Shown here: positions 1-10,213 of the stretch, piece after piece
How positions within the stretch are numbered: the first letter of the stretch is position 1
Layout: each line of letters opens with the position of its first letter
The notes under the pieces: generated by a model
Databases searched by the model: none
Told to the model about the DNA's origin: nothing
Seen by the model: only the letters and a program-made list of their open reading frames with translations
NCBI GenBank assembly: GCA_002104905.1
Contig: MCFE01000900.1
Location: forward strand, 1 to 27,563
Source: Basidiobolus meristosporus CBS 931.73
Taxonomy: Eukaryota; Basidiobolomycota; Basidiobolomycetes; Basidiobolales; Basidiobolaceae
DNA: 27,563 bases
Direction: 5' to 3'
Position numbers and translations under genes: made by a program

Positions 1-617
1 GGAGCATGCTTGGAGTACTAGGTTCAGAAGCTCCAATAGACTTCCAATATCCCAGAGGATTCAGCAATAGGTTCCATACAAGTAGTATCCTATATATCTT
101 CCCAGTCAGAATTAACAGACCTTCTAGAGGGCAGAAGCACTTTTATTCTAGCAAGTACAAGGCACACTGTGTGAAGTTTCAAGGACTGTTTGACATTAAG
201 GGTAAAATCATTAGGTTTAATGGGCCACTTGCTGGAAGTAGGCATGACAAAGCACTCTGGGTACAGAATCATCCAAAATTCAGTAGAGGGGAGAAATGTA
301 TGGCAGACTTAGCTTATATTGGAGAGGATTACCAGACATTAGGATATATTACAGCTTATAGGAAGCCAAGGAGTGGTGTGCCTAGCAGGAAACAGAAGCT
401 CTACAATGAGATATTTAATCATTTCAGAGTCAGGGTAGAGCATATATTTGGATATCTGAAAAGATTTAGCATATTAGCCGGTAAATACAGAGGAAAGTCA
501 TAAATAGAAGAAAACAGCAGAATAGGTAAAATAGTTAAGATACTTATTAATGCACAGTATATTCAAACCAGAAGACATCCACTGAGAAAAATGTGTCTGG
601 AGCATCATGAAGTTTAA
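1..617 (+). pseudogene. DDE_4-type transposase fragment, inactivated
   Basis: The translation matches the C-terminal two thirds of the transposases at 5662-6546 and 26266-27150. Three defects are visible. A one-base insertion near position 47 shifts the frame at the RLPYP segment. The first catalytic aspartate (ILDTFPV in the intact copies) reads ILYIFPV. A TAA at 501-503 stops translation after KYRGKS, although the frame continues in homologous sequence to a second stop at 615-617. The second aspartate (MADLAYIG) and the glutamate (RVRVEH) remain. The lost aspartate should abolish catalysis even without the premature stop. The 5' part is beyond the window edge. Confidence 0.88.
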
Positions 618-738
618 ATAAAACAAGGAAAGCACTAATCTGAGCAACACAAGTAAGATTGAGTAAAATTACCAGTAACTGTATCCTGCCACTAACATTA
701 AGGTAGAAATTATAGTGCCAGATAGTGCCAGATCAATC

Positions 739-763
739 CAGCACTATTCAACAGAACAGGTCT
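739..763 (-). repeat. Right terminal inverted repeat, copy 1
   Basis: Read on the minus strand this begins AGACCTGTTCTGTTGAATAG, one or two changes from the right end of copy 3 (AGACTTGTTCTGTTGGATAG). It marks the transposon edge. The next three bases are ATT, the same as beside copy 3. Confidence 0.75.
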
Positions 764-1943
764 ATTCTACCCAGTCATTAATCTTCAATCTTAATAGCTG
801 AATAGTATGGTTTATTATGTGAGAGCTCCCATCAGCTGTTGAAACTATTGTTCATATGATGGGTTCCAAGTTAATTTCAGCTTTTAACGCAACTGATTCT
901 CACACATACTCATGTGATACTCCAAAGTCAATCATGATCTTAGCAGGTGCTCTGTTGACTGCCCCATTCAAATATAATAGCTTGCCTGAGTTTGGGGTCA
1001 TTTGGGGCAGGTATTCTTCCATCATACAGAAAGTAAAATCTGAGTCTTGTTCAAGCTCAACTTCCATGTTAATATGTTCAAGGGCTTTGATGTGATTGAA
1101 GGTTCTTGCTGACTGGTGTCCATTTCTTCTCTGATGGCAGTGTTTTGCAATATGTCCTTGCTGGAGGTAAGTAAAGCATGTCCTTTCTTCTTGTATTCTT
1201 CTGGGGTGTGATTCTTCTGCATAGCACTGATTTCCATTGGTACTGCTTCTGATTGCCATCTTTCATAGTAATTATAGCCCCACTGATTAGTTGTTGTGGG
1301 CTTCCCAACTCCAACATAGCTGAGTCATAATCAATAGCAATCTTGATGACTTCTTCAGTTGTCTGAGGTCTTCAATAGTTCACCTCCTTGCAAGTTCTTT
1401 GTTTCACCCCATCAACAAAGCTTTCAGCTTGATTCAGATGGTTCATTCTGTCAATCTATCCCACTACACATCTCTAATCAGAGATGTATTCTTGAACCAT
1501 TCCTTTCTGTCTGAGTGTCTTCAGCTTCTTTCTTAGTAATGTCCACAGGTGGGGAGGTTCAGAGGCAATTTGAATTACCAACGCAAACCCATCCCAGGTG
1601 GAGATTGCAGAGCATCCCATGATAGAAGCTGACCTGATCTTGTTGTGAGACCACTGTAAAGCTGCATCTGCAGGTCAGAGACTACATAGTGTAGCCTGCT
1701 CTCTGAGGCAATTCCTTTAGCAGTAGAGGCTTCTGCAATCTGAAATAGCCAATTTCCCAGGTATTCATTGACTCCACCATGGTACCAGTTGTTCTTCACA
1801 CTAAAGATACTCTTTACAGGGCTTTGCTGGTTCTAGGCCATGGTAGTCATTCCTTGTTGCCACTGGCTGAGAATATGGAGTAACTGTTGCTGTTGGGCCA
1901 GGATTTGCCACATAGCATTCTTCCATTCATGATTTTGTGACAT
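764..1943 (-). pseudogene. Ty3/gypsy gag-protease remnant
   Basis: This is a minus-strand relic of a Ty3/gypsy Gag and aspartic protease, collinear with 10583-11937. The likely gag start is the ATG at 1943 (MSQNHEWKNAM). A Gag segment around WYHGGVNEYLGNWLFQIAEA follows at about 1700-1800. A zinc-knuckle relic sits near 1135-1176 as CFTYLQQGHIAKHC, with the second cysteine changed to tyrosine. The protease region reads AKIMIDFGVSHEY (about 900-960), where the catalytic D-S-G has become D-F-G. Several frameshifts and stops break it. The left end is cut by DNA-transposon copy 1, so no reverse transcriptase or integrase follows. The family is assigned by comparison with the clearer gypsy parts elsewhere in the window. 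Confidence 0.8.
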
Positions 1944-2001
1944 TATGAGGGTGACTTCTTCTTTCTGCAGGAGGGAGGTTTCTGGTTGTTACTGCCACCA
2001 A

Positions 2002-2290
2002 TTTTACATGTCATGATATAAGAATTGTAGAGGAAAAGGGAGTTTAGCTAGTCTTGTATTCACCAAAACCTGAACTCCTTTTTATTGAGGTTTCAGCAGC
2101 TCCTCTCATATATTAAGGCAGTTTATTTGCTGACTCACTGTACCTCTGAATTTAGGTTGTGGCTGATGACTCATATGATTGTATCATCATCACCCAGTTG
2201 GAGCCTGCTAAATATATTTATTTCTGTCTGATCAGGATCTGCCAATTTTTCTGCTGAATCAACAATTGGACTTTCTCTGGCACTGAGGGA
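2002..2290 (-). repeat. Ty3/gypsy 5' LTR, partial
   Basis: This is a minus-strand copy of the gypsy LTR seen whole at 12000-12365 and 22136-22485, and it directly precedes the gag remnant. The internal side is set by a primer-site relic at 1985-2001 (minus strand: TTGGTGGCAGTAACAACC). Similarity fades near 2290, and the expected TGTTATG start is not visible, so the outer end is truncated or decayed. The right border is uncertain by some tens of bases. Confidence 0.65.
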
Positions 2291-2344
2291 AAAACACCAA
2301 GTTACTATGCATGAAAATGCAAAATAATGTTTCACACCCTGCGG

Positions 2345-3388
2345 CCTTATACAAGTCTAATAGGTGCACCAGCATAAAGAAATACATACCCGGTGGTAAA
2401 ATGTCTGTCAATCAGATCCCTACCCCAATCTGAATCACTTTAACCAACAAAATTTTGCCTAGAAGCTGCTCCAGAGTAGTCCATTACCATATTTTTGGTA
2501 CCTGGTAGATATCCCAAAATGCACTTAACTGCTGCAACTTGATCAGATCCATAATTTTGCAAAAATTGACCTACTACTCCAACAGCCACTTCAATATTTG
2601 GATTTGAAGACATCTGCAAGTCCTTTATACCGCAAATATTTTGCAATACCCTAGAGTCCATGCCACATGTTACTTTGGTTACTTGCACTCTCTTGTACAG
2701 TTACCAATAGCTGCTTATTGGTAGTTATATGATTTTCCTGCTCTGGTTTTGCTTTTTGTCTGCTTGTTTCTACTAGCATTCTCTTGCCCAGTGTCCTAGC
2801 TGCTTCCAGTAGCTACAGCAACCAGGTCTTCTTTAGTTTTCCTTTGATATAGTCTAGAGCTAGATTGTCTTCATTGCTTTCAAAACACAGCAGGAGTTGC
2901 TCATACTTGTATGGTAAGCAGCAAAGTACACAGAGATTCTTTTCTTCATCTTCTACACCAGGATTAGTGCTGAAAAGATCTTCTACAAGCATATCTACTC
3001 TGGTAATGAGTTATTGCATGACAGCACCTGCCTTCTTCTCCATGTTGAAGAACTTTTTGCCTTTAATGAAGCGTTTTTGATACAGACTTTGCTCTTAAGA
3101 TCTTCTCCAAAGATTTTTTGGCAGTATTTGAAGCATGAGTGTGTCCATGGAAGGAATCTTGCACGCTGATGCATATGGTATCAAAGGCTTTTCACTCCCC
3201 CTCTTGAAACTTCTCCACTTCTTTTGCTATTCCTTTAGGCTCAACTTCTTTTTCTGTTACTATGCTCCAAAGCTTGGTTTCCTCAATATGGATTTGCTTC
3301 TTGACTATCCAAAGTCTGCAGTTCTTTCCATCATACCACTTCATTCAGGGAAAATGTTTGTATTATTCTACTTGCTGGTACATGTCAT
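2345..3388 (-). pseudogene. Copia gag / protease-RNase H deletion derivative
   Basis: This is a minus-strand copia internal region starting at an ATG at 3388 (MTCTSK, matching MTSASK of the copia at 17230). Gag sequence follows, including a recognisable block (VDMLVEDLFSTNPGVEDEEK, about 2940-3000). A damaged zinc knuckle and the protease region end at CGIKDLQ near 2612. There the sequence jumps straight to RNase H (NIEVAVGVVGQFLQNYGSDQ), skipping the rest of protease, all of integrase and nearly all of reverse transcriptase. The junction is in frame within the open segment 2440-2688. RNase H similarity stops near 2345, where a gypsy LTR begins. Many stops in gag show that it is dead. Confidence 0.8.
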
Positions 3389-3424
3389 CCCTAGAATAGT
3401 GTTTGGCAATTAATGCTCATTATC

Positions 3425-3793
3425 TGTTGCAATTTAAGAAGTGATTTGGATTTAAGAAACTTATTGAGTAAAAGGGATAGTTGCTGAGCAGTTATTTATT
3501 TGTAAGGAAGCTCAGGATTCATACCTTTGCAGCAGTAGCAGAGCTGTAACAGGAAGTTGGGGGAGCTCCTCAACACTCAGGAGCATTCTGTAATAGTTTC
3601 AGGGCTAGTATATAATGCTTAGTAAAAGTGCTAAATTGATCTTGACTATAGGGGAATAATCAGAGTATCACTTATCTGAAGAAAGTTGCAAAGCTTGAGC
3701 TGTAGGTTTGCTCTACAGTGACCAATAATAGTCCAGAATTGTTAAGTATGTTTTTAGCTGCTGAATGATACCAAATAATCCAACATTTTAGAA
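3425..3793 (-). repeat. Copia 5' LTR (minus strand), about 369 bp
   Basis: It aligns along its length with the copia LTRs at 10214-10582 and 13306-13674 and has the same 369-bp length. On the minus strand it ends TTGCAACA, next to a primer-site relic at 3405-3424 (GATAATGAGCATTAATTGCC on the minus strand). The outer end is degenerate (TTCT where TGTT is expected) and abuts a copia integrase fragment in the same orientation. That suggests a copia inserted within another copia. Confidence 0.8.
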
Positions 3794-4035
3794 GTATCTC
3801 TTTCCTTGGTGGTGGTTGCATCATTATGTAGCTGGCAAACAATCTTAATGGCTTTCTGATTTGATTTTCCTCAAATACTGTGCCTCTGCTCTTGATCAGC
3901 TTCTGAATTGTGCCATTGTACACTCTATACCCTTTGGAATGTTTACATCTGCCAAAAAAAATCATTTTCCGCTCTCTGGCTCCAAGTTTGAGCACTTTTT
4001 GTCAGCTGTATGTTAAAAAACTCCACTGCCAAAGA
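3794..4035 (-). pseudogene. Copia integrase C-terminal / linker fragment
   Basis: The minus-strand translation reads KCSNLEPESGK-like then KGYRVYNGTIQKLIKSR, matching KRSKLEPKSRKGIFLGYC and GYRVYDGKIQKLIKSR of copia A at 8270-8400. It starts at the segment encoding the 'IFGS' motif and ends at the ERDTS linker, where the LTR of the neighbouring copia begins. The other border is the truncated left edge of DNA-transposon copy 2. It is an isolated scrap, not a working gene. Confidence 0.78.
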
Positions 4036-4069
4036 TCATTACAAATGTGAGCAATTCAAAGCGATTGCA

Positions 4070-5302
4070 TCATCTTCTCCTGGGTTTTTTTCTCACAGGG
4101 ATTACTACTGAAGCATTTGGTAGTGACTCACTTTGCACACCTATACTACTTCCTGGCTGACTATCATCTTAGCTACTTGTGTATTTGTAGTCAGTATTTT
4201 GCCTCCTAGTTGATGAGTGCAATGCTGCAGCTTGGCTGTGCTGAATTGCTCCAACTGAACCAACTGAACTGGCCTGTAGTGCCATGCGCTGACGCGTTCT
4301 TTTACTTGCCAAGGGCTCCGGTGGTTGAGGCACTTCATGTTGGTCATCATTAGTCAGTTCACCAGAAGTAACTCGCTGATTGTCAGGCAAGACAGCACGC
4401 GCAGGCGCGCCTTGACACATTGAGATGGCCCTTGGCTGAGTTTGATGTGATGCCGCATGTTGACGCGACTCGGTCCGCTCCAATGGACTTGTGTCTAAAT
4501 GAGCAGTTTGGCAAGTTCTTGTAGTTTTGCTCTGAAGGGCGCGCATTGACTCGACGCGGGGCGTTCTGGTAAAGGGTGTTGGCATACTCTGGACTGACAT
4601 GCGCCGGCGCGCTGTGGTTGCAAGAGATGGTAGGGAATCCAGCAAGGCGTGCTGGCGCGATCTGGACAATGTTGCTTGCGGTCTGTATTCTTCCTCCTGA
4701 AGCTCACCATCTGATTCCTCAAGATATTCACTTACCCTCTGTCTGATACTTTGGAGCTGTTGCCTGGATGAGTCCTGTGTATATTGCTCTCAGAAGCCAC
4801 TTAGCTCTACTAATATATCACATAGTACATTAGTCATTTGAGGCAAAAACTCATTCAAAATCTCTTTGGTTCCCAAAGTTGAGGCACAAACGGACGCGTC
4901 CAGCCCGTACTGTGCAAATTGCGCGCAAAATCATTCCCGCGCGGCTTCTTTGTCAAATCCCCTCACTCTCAGCTCATTCTTGATTTCAATACTTGTCTTG
5001 TTATATATCTTTTTACATACATCGGCTGGCATCTTGATGTAGAACTCATGCCACAGCTTTCTACTCAAATTCTTCCATCTTTGTCAACTCTCTGAGGTAT
5101 CTAGTTCTGCTAGATTAATCAGTAGTGCCCAAATATCTGTATGAAGGCTCATCATAGACACTTGGGCCATACTAAAATCATTTGGCAAGAACTCAAACGG
5201 ATCCGACATCAACTTTTCCGGTCCGGACCACGCTTGTGAGCTGGGGGATGGGTTTTGTCTGGGTTGTACTAAAGATGAGTTGAGGCTTGGTATGGGGACC
5301 AT
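4070..5302 (-). pseudogene. Accessory ORF of the DNA transposon, copy 2 (function unknown)
   Basis: This is one minus-strand frame of about 410 codons, from ATG 5302 (or internal ATG 5209, MSDPFEF) to a TGA at 4070-4072. Three in-frame stops interrupt it: TGA 5084-5086, TGA 4931-4933 and TGA 4790-4792. The first is shared with copy 3; the other two read CGA and CAA there. The N-terminal third looks helical and charged (for example WHEFYIKMPADVCKKIYN). The C-terminal half is rich in Ser, Thr, Gln and Arg, probably disordered, and ends in the basic run RKKPRRR, a possible nuclear localisation signal. PIF/Harbinger transposons usually carry a second Myb/SANT protein, and the position fits that role, but I do not see the tryptophan spacing of a Myb repeat. 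Function is unassigned. Confidence 0.7.
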
Positions 5303-5661
5303 AGCAACGGATTTGGATACTAATACAGCAGTATATTGGCATCAACCTGGTCTTATATGAAATATATATGAAAACTAAAGTGATTGTTGAATTTTCCATA
5401 TGTTATGCATGATGCATCTTGGATTGCGTTGACACGGATCAGATCACATCAATCGCAGATTTCCTATTTGATTATAGACCTATGATTAAACCATCAATAA
5501 AAGTACCAATGCATTGTTTGCGGATGATTTTTGTGACATAATGATGGGATACATGGCAATTGATGGAGATTTAACCATAATGTGTTAAAAATCAGATAAA
5601 TAATGCAGATTGCGCCAAATCAATTCAAACCGCCTCCATACAATCATCCATCAATTTTAAT
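5303..5661. promoter_or_regulatory. Divergent spacer between the two transposon genes, copy 2
   Basis: This non-coding spacer of 359 bp separates the starts of the minus-strand accessory ORF and the plus-strand transposase. The corresponding spacer in copy 3 has exactly the same length and is nearly identical, so it probably contains both promoters. It includes AT-rich tracts and the near-palindrome ATGCATGATGCAT at about 5405-5417. No single promoter box can be proved by reading. Confidence 0.5.
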
Positions 5662-6546
5662 ATGACTTACTCATCTGAATGGTCTTTTCTCATCAATCCC
5701 ATCACTACCACTGGATTTCCTTTTGACACACTGGAGGAGATCTATACCATGTACTGTGGACCATCAACCCCAATCTACTCAAGGAGATCCCTTATTAAGC
5801 TTCTCTGCTATTACAAGAACTATTGCCCCACAAGGTTTCATCCCACCATCCATAGAAACAAAAGTCTTAGAAGCTTTCATTCCCAGCTGACAGCAATGGA
5901 GAACCACCTTGCAGAGGGTATGAATGACATAGAGCAAGCTTGGAATACTAGGTTCAGAAGCTCCAATAGACTTCCATATCCCAGAGTATTCAGCAACAGG
6001 TTCCATATAAGGAGTATTTTGGATACCTTCCCAGTGAGGATTAACAGACCTTCTAGAGGGCAGAAGCACTTTTATTTGGGCAAGTACAAGGCACACTGTG
6101 TGAAGTTTCAAGGACTGTTTGACATTAAGGGTAAAATCATTAGGTTTAATGGGCCACTTGCTGGAAGTAGGCATGACAAAGCACTCTGGGTAGAGAATCA
6201 TCCTGAATTCAGTAGAGGGGAGAAATGTATGGCAGACTTAGCCTATATAGGAGAGGATTGTCAGAGATTAGGATGTATTAAAGCTTATAGGAAGCCAAGG
6301 AATGGTGTGCTTAGCAGGAAGCAGAAGCTCTACAATGAGATATTTAATCACTTCAGAGTAAGGGTAGAGCACACATTTGGATATCTGAAGAGATTCAGCA
6401 TATTGGCAGGTAAATACAGAGGAAAGTCATATATAGGAGAAAACAGCAGAATAGGTAAAATAGTTAAGATACTTATTAATGCACAATATGTTCATACAAG
6501 AAGACATCCACTGAGAGAAATGTGTCTGGAGCATTATGAAGAGTAA
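5662..6546 (+). CDS. DDE_4-type (PIF/Harbinger-like) transposase, copy 2, intact ORF
   Basis: This is an uninterrupted 294-codon ORF encoding a putative cut-and-paste transposase. Motifs in order are D121 in ILDTFPVRINRP, the GSRHD signature (168-172), D192 in MADLAYIG and E236 in RVRVEHTFGYLKRF. Together these form the D-D-E pattern of the DDE_Tnp_4 superfamily. The N-terminal ~100 residues (MTYSSEWSFLI onwards) have no motif I recognise but may include the DNA-binding part. About 19 residues differ from copy 3, none at the catalytic positions. The protein is shorter than many Harbinger transposases, which often exceed 350 residues. The element around it lacks its left end, so this copy could at best act in trans. 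Placement within PIF/Harbinger rather than a sister IS5-type group is inferred from motifs only. Confidence 0.85.
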   Translation: MTYSSEWSFLINPITTTGFPFDTLEEIYTMYCGPSTPIYSRRSLIKLLCYYKNYCPTRFHPTIHRNKSLRSFHSQLTAMENHLAEGMNDIEQAWNTRFRSSNRLPYPRVFSNRFHIRSILDTFPVRINRPSRGQKHFYLGKYKAHCVKFQGLFDIKGKIIRFNGPLAGSRHDKALWVENHPEFSRGEKCMADLAYIGEDCQRLGCIKAYRKPRNGVLSRKQKLYNEIFNHFRVRVEHTFGYLKRFSILAGKYRGKSYIGENSRIGKIVKILINAQYVHTRRHPLREMCLEHYEE

Positions 6547-6729
6547 ATAAAGCAAGGAAAGCACTATTCTGAGCAACATAAGTAAGATTTAGTAAAATTA
6601 CCAGTAACTATATTATACCACTAGCATCATGGTAGAAATTATAGTGCCAGATAGTGCCGTAGAGTGTCAGATTGATCTGGCACTATAAACAGGCTGGCAC
6701 TATGTGGCACTATCCAACGGAACAAGTCA

Positions 6730-6941
6730 ATTAAGTAGGATCTTATTGGGTGATGATGATGCAATCAAATGAGTCATCAGCCACAACCTACATTAGGAAA
6801 TACAATTAGTCAGCAATTGATCTGGCAAAATGTATATAAGCAGCTGCTGGAACCTCAATAAAAATCGGTTCAAGTTTTAGTGAATACAATACTAGCTAAA
6901 CTCCCTATTCCTCTACAACTCTTATACCAAGACTTGTAACA
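6730..6941 (+). repeat. Ty3/gypsy LTR fragment (plus), 3' part
   Basis: It matches the reverse complement of the gypsy LTR at 12000-12365 from within U3 to the end. It retains a TATA-like box (TATATAAG, 6833-6840), a polyadenylation signal (AATAAA, 6857-6862) and the terminus TGTAACA at 6941. The U3 start has been displaced by the right end of DNA-transposon copy 2. The next base is copia gag sequence, so this gypsy LTR was inserted in copia A. Confidence 0.8.
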
Positions 6942-9900
6942 TACAGAAAAGAAGGAAAGCAACAAACCGCAGAAAACCTGGCTGCTGTAACTACTGTAAG
7001 AAGCCAGGACACTGGGCAAGAGAATGCAAGAAGAAACAAGCAGACAAAAAACAGAAACTAGAGCAGGCAAACCATATAACTACTGATGAACAGTTATTTG
7101 TAACTGTACAAGAGAGTGCAAGTATCCAAAGTAATGAATGGTATATTGACTCTGGAGCATCACAGCATATTTGTGGTATAAAGGATTGGTTCAGCAACTT
7201 ACAGACTATTCCTGTAAGAAAGGTTTATCTGGGAGATAACTCTGCATTGGAAGCTATTGCCAGTGGGTCTGTACAACTAAATATGAGTGATAACTCAGGG
7301 GCAACAACAGCAAAACTGACTGACGTACTCTATGTACCTGGAATAGCTAAGAACCTACTCTCAGTCAGTAAAACAACTACTCAGGGACTGAAATTTGTTT
7401 TTACTAAGCTGAGCTGCTCAATATTGAGTGAAAATGGACAAAAATTAGCTTTGGGAATCAGAGAACACAATATATACAAGTTACAATGCAAGATCATTGT
7501 ACCTGAGTATGTCAACATTGCTGAAACTGATGAAACCAGCTGGGAGACGTGGCATAGGAGGCTAGGACACATAGGGGAACAGAAAATGAGCCTATTGGTG
7601 AAAAATCAGCTTGTTTTGGGCCTAAAATACTCAATTACAATCAAATTGAATGTTTGTAAGGGATGTTCATACGGCAAACAAGCTAGGCAACGTTTCAAGA
7701 GCTTAGAAGGCATCAATACCACCGAAATATTGGCTATTGTACACTCAGACATATGTGGCCCCATGAGAACACTGTCCTTTGGAGCCAAGAGATACTTTAT
7801 GACGTTTATTGATGACAAGACAAGATATACATGGGGGTACTTCCTCAAAACAAAGGATGAAGCTTTAGAGACGTTTAAGCACTTCAAGAACATGGCAGAA
7901 ACACAAACTGGGTGTAAATTGAAGGTACTACAAAGTGACAATGGAGGAGAATACTGCTCAAAGGAGTTTGCAAAATACTGCTTGTCTACTGGTATACTTC
8001 ATCAGACCACAGTTCTTCATACTCCACAGCAAAATGGAGTAGCAGAATGTGCAAATAGAACAATAGTAGAGATGGGAAGATCAATGCTACATGATAAAGG
8101 AATGGACTACAAGCTTTGGGCTGAATCTGTTGCTACCGCTGTATACATCAAGAACTGATGCCCAACAACAGCACTACGTGATTCTACACCCTTTGAAGCA
8201 TATACAGGCAAAGAACCAGATCTCCAGCACCTCAGGATCTTTGGCAGTGATGTTTTTTATCACATCCCTGACAAAAAACGCTCAAAGTTGGAACCAAAGA
8301 GTAGAAAAGGGATCTTTCTTGGGTATTGTGAAGATACCATAGGGTATAGAGTGTATGATGGCAAAATTCAGAAGCTGATCAAGAGCAGGGATGTTGTATA
8401 TGAGGAGAATTCAGATCAGAAAGCCACAGAAATCATTGGCCAGCTGCCTGATGATGCAATCAACACAAATAAAGAAGATACGTACCACATTCAGCCAGAG
8501 ATGGAAGATACTTCTACCAGTTCCAGATCAGAACAGATTATCCCAGTTAGGAGATCTACCAGAATAAGAAATGCCCCTGGATCCTGGTGGCAGACAACCA
8601 ATGATCATGAAGAAGCTTATCTTGCCTTATGTGCCAAACCTCAGAATCTGGAACAGGCAATGCAAGGTCCAGATGCTACTAAGTGGCAACAAGCCATGCA
8701 GGAGGAGTACCAATCACTGATCAAGGCAAAAATGTGGGAACTGGTAGATTTACCAAATGGGAGAAAGCCAATATGATGTAGATGGGTCTACAAGATCAAG
8801 ATAACCTCAAATGGTGCCGTTGATAAGTACAAGGCTAGATTGGTAGCTAAAGGCTATTCCCAGATCCAGGGACTAGACTTTAAGGAAACATTTGCTCTGG
8901 TTGCTAGGTTTAACTCTATTAGGACAGTTCTAGCCCTGGCAGCTGTACACAGTCTAGATCTACACCAAATGGATGTCAAAACAGCCTTTCTAAATGGGGA
9001 TTTGCAAGAAACTATATATATGGAGCAACCAGAAGGTTTTATTGATCCAAAAGGCCCCCATGAGGTGTGCAAACTTAGAAAATTGTTGTATGGGCTTAAG
9101 CAGGCACCCAGAGCATGGTATAACAAGATTGACACATATCTAGAGGAAATTGGGTTCTCTCATAGCACTGCAGATCACAGTATATATGTGAAACAGCTCA
9201 AAAAGGGTGTGATCATCCTAGTTCTTTATGTGGACGACCTAATTATAGCTACAAGTAATCAAGAGGCACTTAAACAGACAAAATCAGATCTCTTCAGCAA
9301 GTTTGAGATGAAAGATCTTGGAAAATTGAGCTATTTTCTTGGAATTGAGGTCAAATTTGACATACCTACGCAGAAAATGGTGCTGAATCAGTCTAAGTAC
9401 ATCAGGGACATTCTTAGATGCTTCAAAATGGAAAATTGCAAACCTGCAGCAACCCCTATGGACAATAACCTGAAATTAAGCAAATCTCAGCCAGTTATAG
9501 ATGAAAATAGCTCAAATATGGACCAAAACTTTCCCTATCAATCGATGGTTGGTAGCCTAATGTACCTGATGGTGTGTACAAGTCCAGAAATTGCAGTAGC
9601 AGTTGGAATAGTCAGTCAATTCATGCAGAATTAATGATCAGAACAAATTGCAGCAGTTAAGCGGATTTTGAGATATCTACAAGGTACTATAAATATGGTA
9701 CTGGAATACTCTGGAGCAGCTAATAGGCAAAAATGTGATGGTTATAGTGATTCAGATTTGGGTAGGGATCTGATTGACAGACGCTCTACCGCAGGCTATG
9801 TATTTCTTTATGCTGGTGCAGCTATTACTTGGAATTGCAAGAAACAACCAACTGTGGCACTATCTACAACTGAAGCCAAATATATGGCTGCATGTCAAGC

Positions 9901-10213
9901 AACTAAGGAGGCTATATGGCTACAAAAATTAATCAAAGACTTAGGTTTTAACTCAGGTGAACCAACATGTATTTACAAGGATAATCAAAGTTGTATTTCA
10001 TTAGCTAGAAATCCTATTAATCATGCCAGAACTAAGCACATTGATATACAGCATCACTTTGTGAGGGAAGCTGTAGAAAATAGCTTAGTGGAGCTGGTTA
10101 ACTGCCCAACTGACAGAAAGGTAGCAGACATATTGACAAAACCTCTAGCTAGGCCACAGTTTGAGATCCTTAGAGAGAAATTGGGATTAAGAAATTATTT
10201 AGTTGAGGGGGAG
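6942..10213 (+). pseudogene. Copia A gag(part)-pol polyprotein, one frame with four stops
   Basis: A single plus-strand frame encodes a Ty1/copia polyprotein in copia order. The zinc knuckle CCNYCKKPGHWAREC is at 6983-7030. Protease WYIDSGASQH is near 7140. Integrase has its H-H-C-C motif (WHRRLGH to CKGC, 7550-7665) and D-D-E residues at HSDICGPM, QSDNGGEY and NGVAE. Reverse transcriptase has YVDD at about 9226-9237, and RNase H spans about 9660-10170. Only four stops interrupt it: TGA 8156-8158, TGA 8774-8776, TAA 9632-9634 and TGA 9635-9637, all explainable as point changes. The gag N-terminus and 5' LTR are missing because a gypsy LTR is joined just before the zinc knuckle. A polypurine tract GAGGGGGAG (10205-10213) precedes the 3' LTR. 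It cannot be autonomous as it stands. Confidence 0.93.

Larger units (their letters stand above)
1..763 (+). mobile_element. DNA transposon copy 1, right part (cut by window edge)
   Basis: This is the right-hand portion of the same DNA transposon family seen at 4036-6729 and 22847-27335. It holds the 3' part of the transposase and the right terminal region. The right end has the subterminal motif ATAGTGCC twice (about 712-729) and ends at GTCT (760-763), followed by ATT, as in copy 3. Compared with copy 3 the subterminal tract is shortened, and the block holding two of the three GGCACTAT repeats is gone. The left part lies outside the window, so its length and left end are unknown. Confidence 0.85.
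4036..6729 (+). mobile_element. Two-gene DNA transposon copy 2, left end missing
   Basis: Homology with copy 3 begins at GATCATTAC (4036) and runs to the right terminus GTCA at 6729. The left terminal inverted repeat and about 700 bp of left subterminal sequence are absent. From about 4886 to 6546 the two copies align without net length change (constant offset 20604), which points to recent amplification. Gene layout: an accessory ORF on minus (4070-5302), a 359-bp divergent spacer, and a transposase on plus (5662-6546). The right flank lies inside a gypsy LTR and the left flank inside copia integrase, so the left break is a later rearrangement and not a normal transposition end. Confidence 0.85.

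Noticed and set aside
856-1095. Plus-strand open frame over the gypsy remnant
   Set aside because: It is the complement of the minus-strand gag/protease relic and has no independent coding evidence.
4730-4735. Splice-donor-like GTAAGT on the minus strand inside the accessory ORF
   Set aside because: The frame continues across it in both copies without a stop at that point, so no intron is needed.
5193-5399. Minus-strand ORF beginning MENSTITLVFIYISY in the spacer, also at 25782-26003
   Set aside because: It overlaps the accessory ORF in another frame, and the conserved open frame that continues through the downstream exon-like blocks is the other one. It looks like spacer sequence translated by chance, although it is present in both copies.
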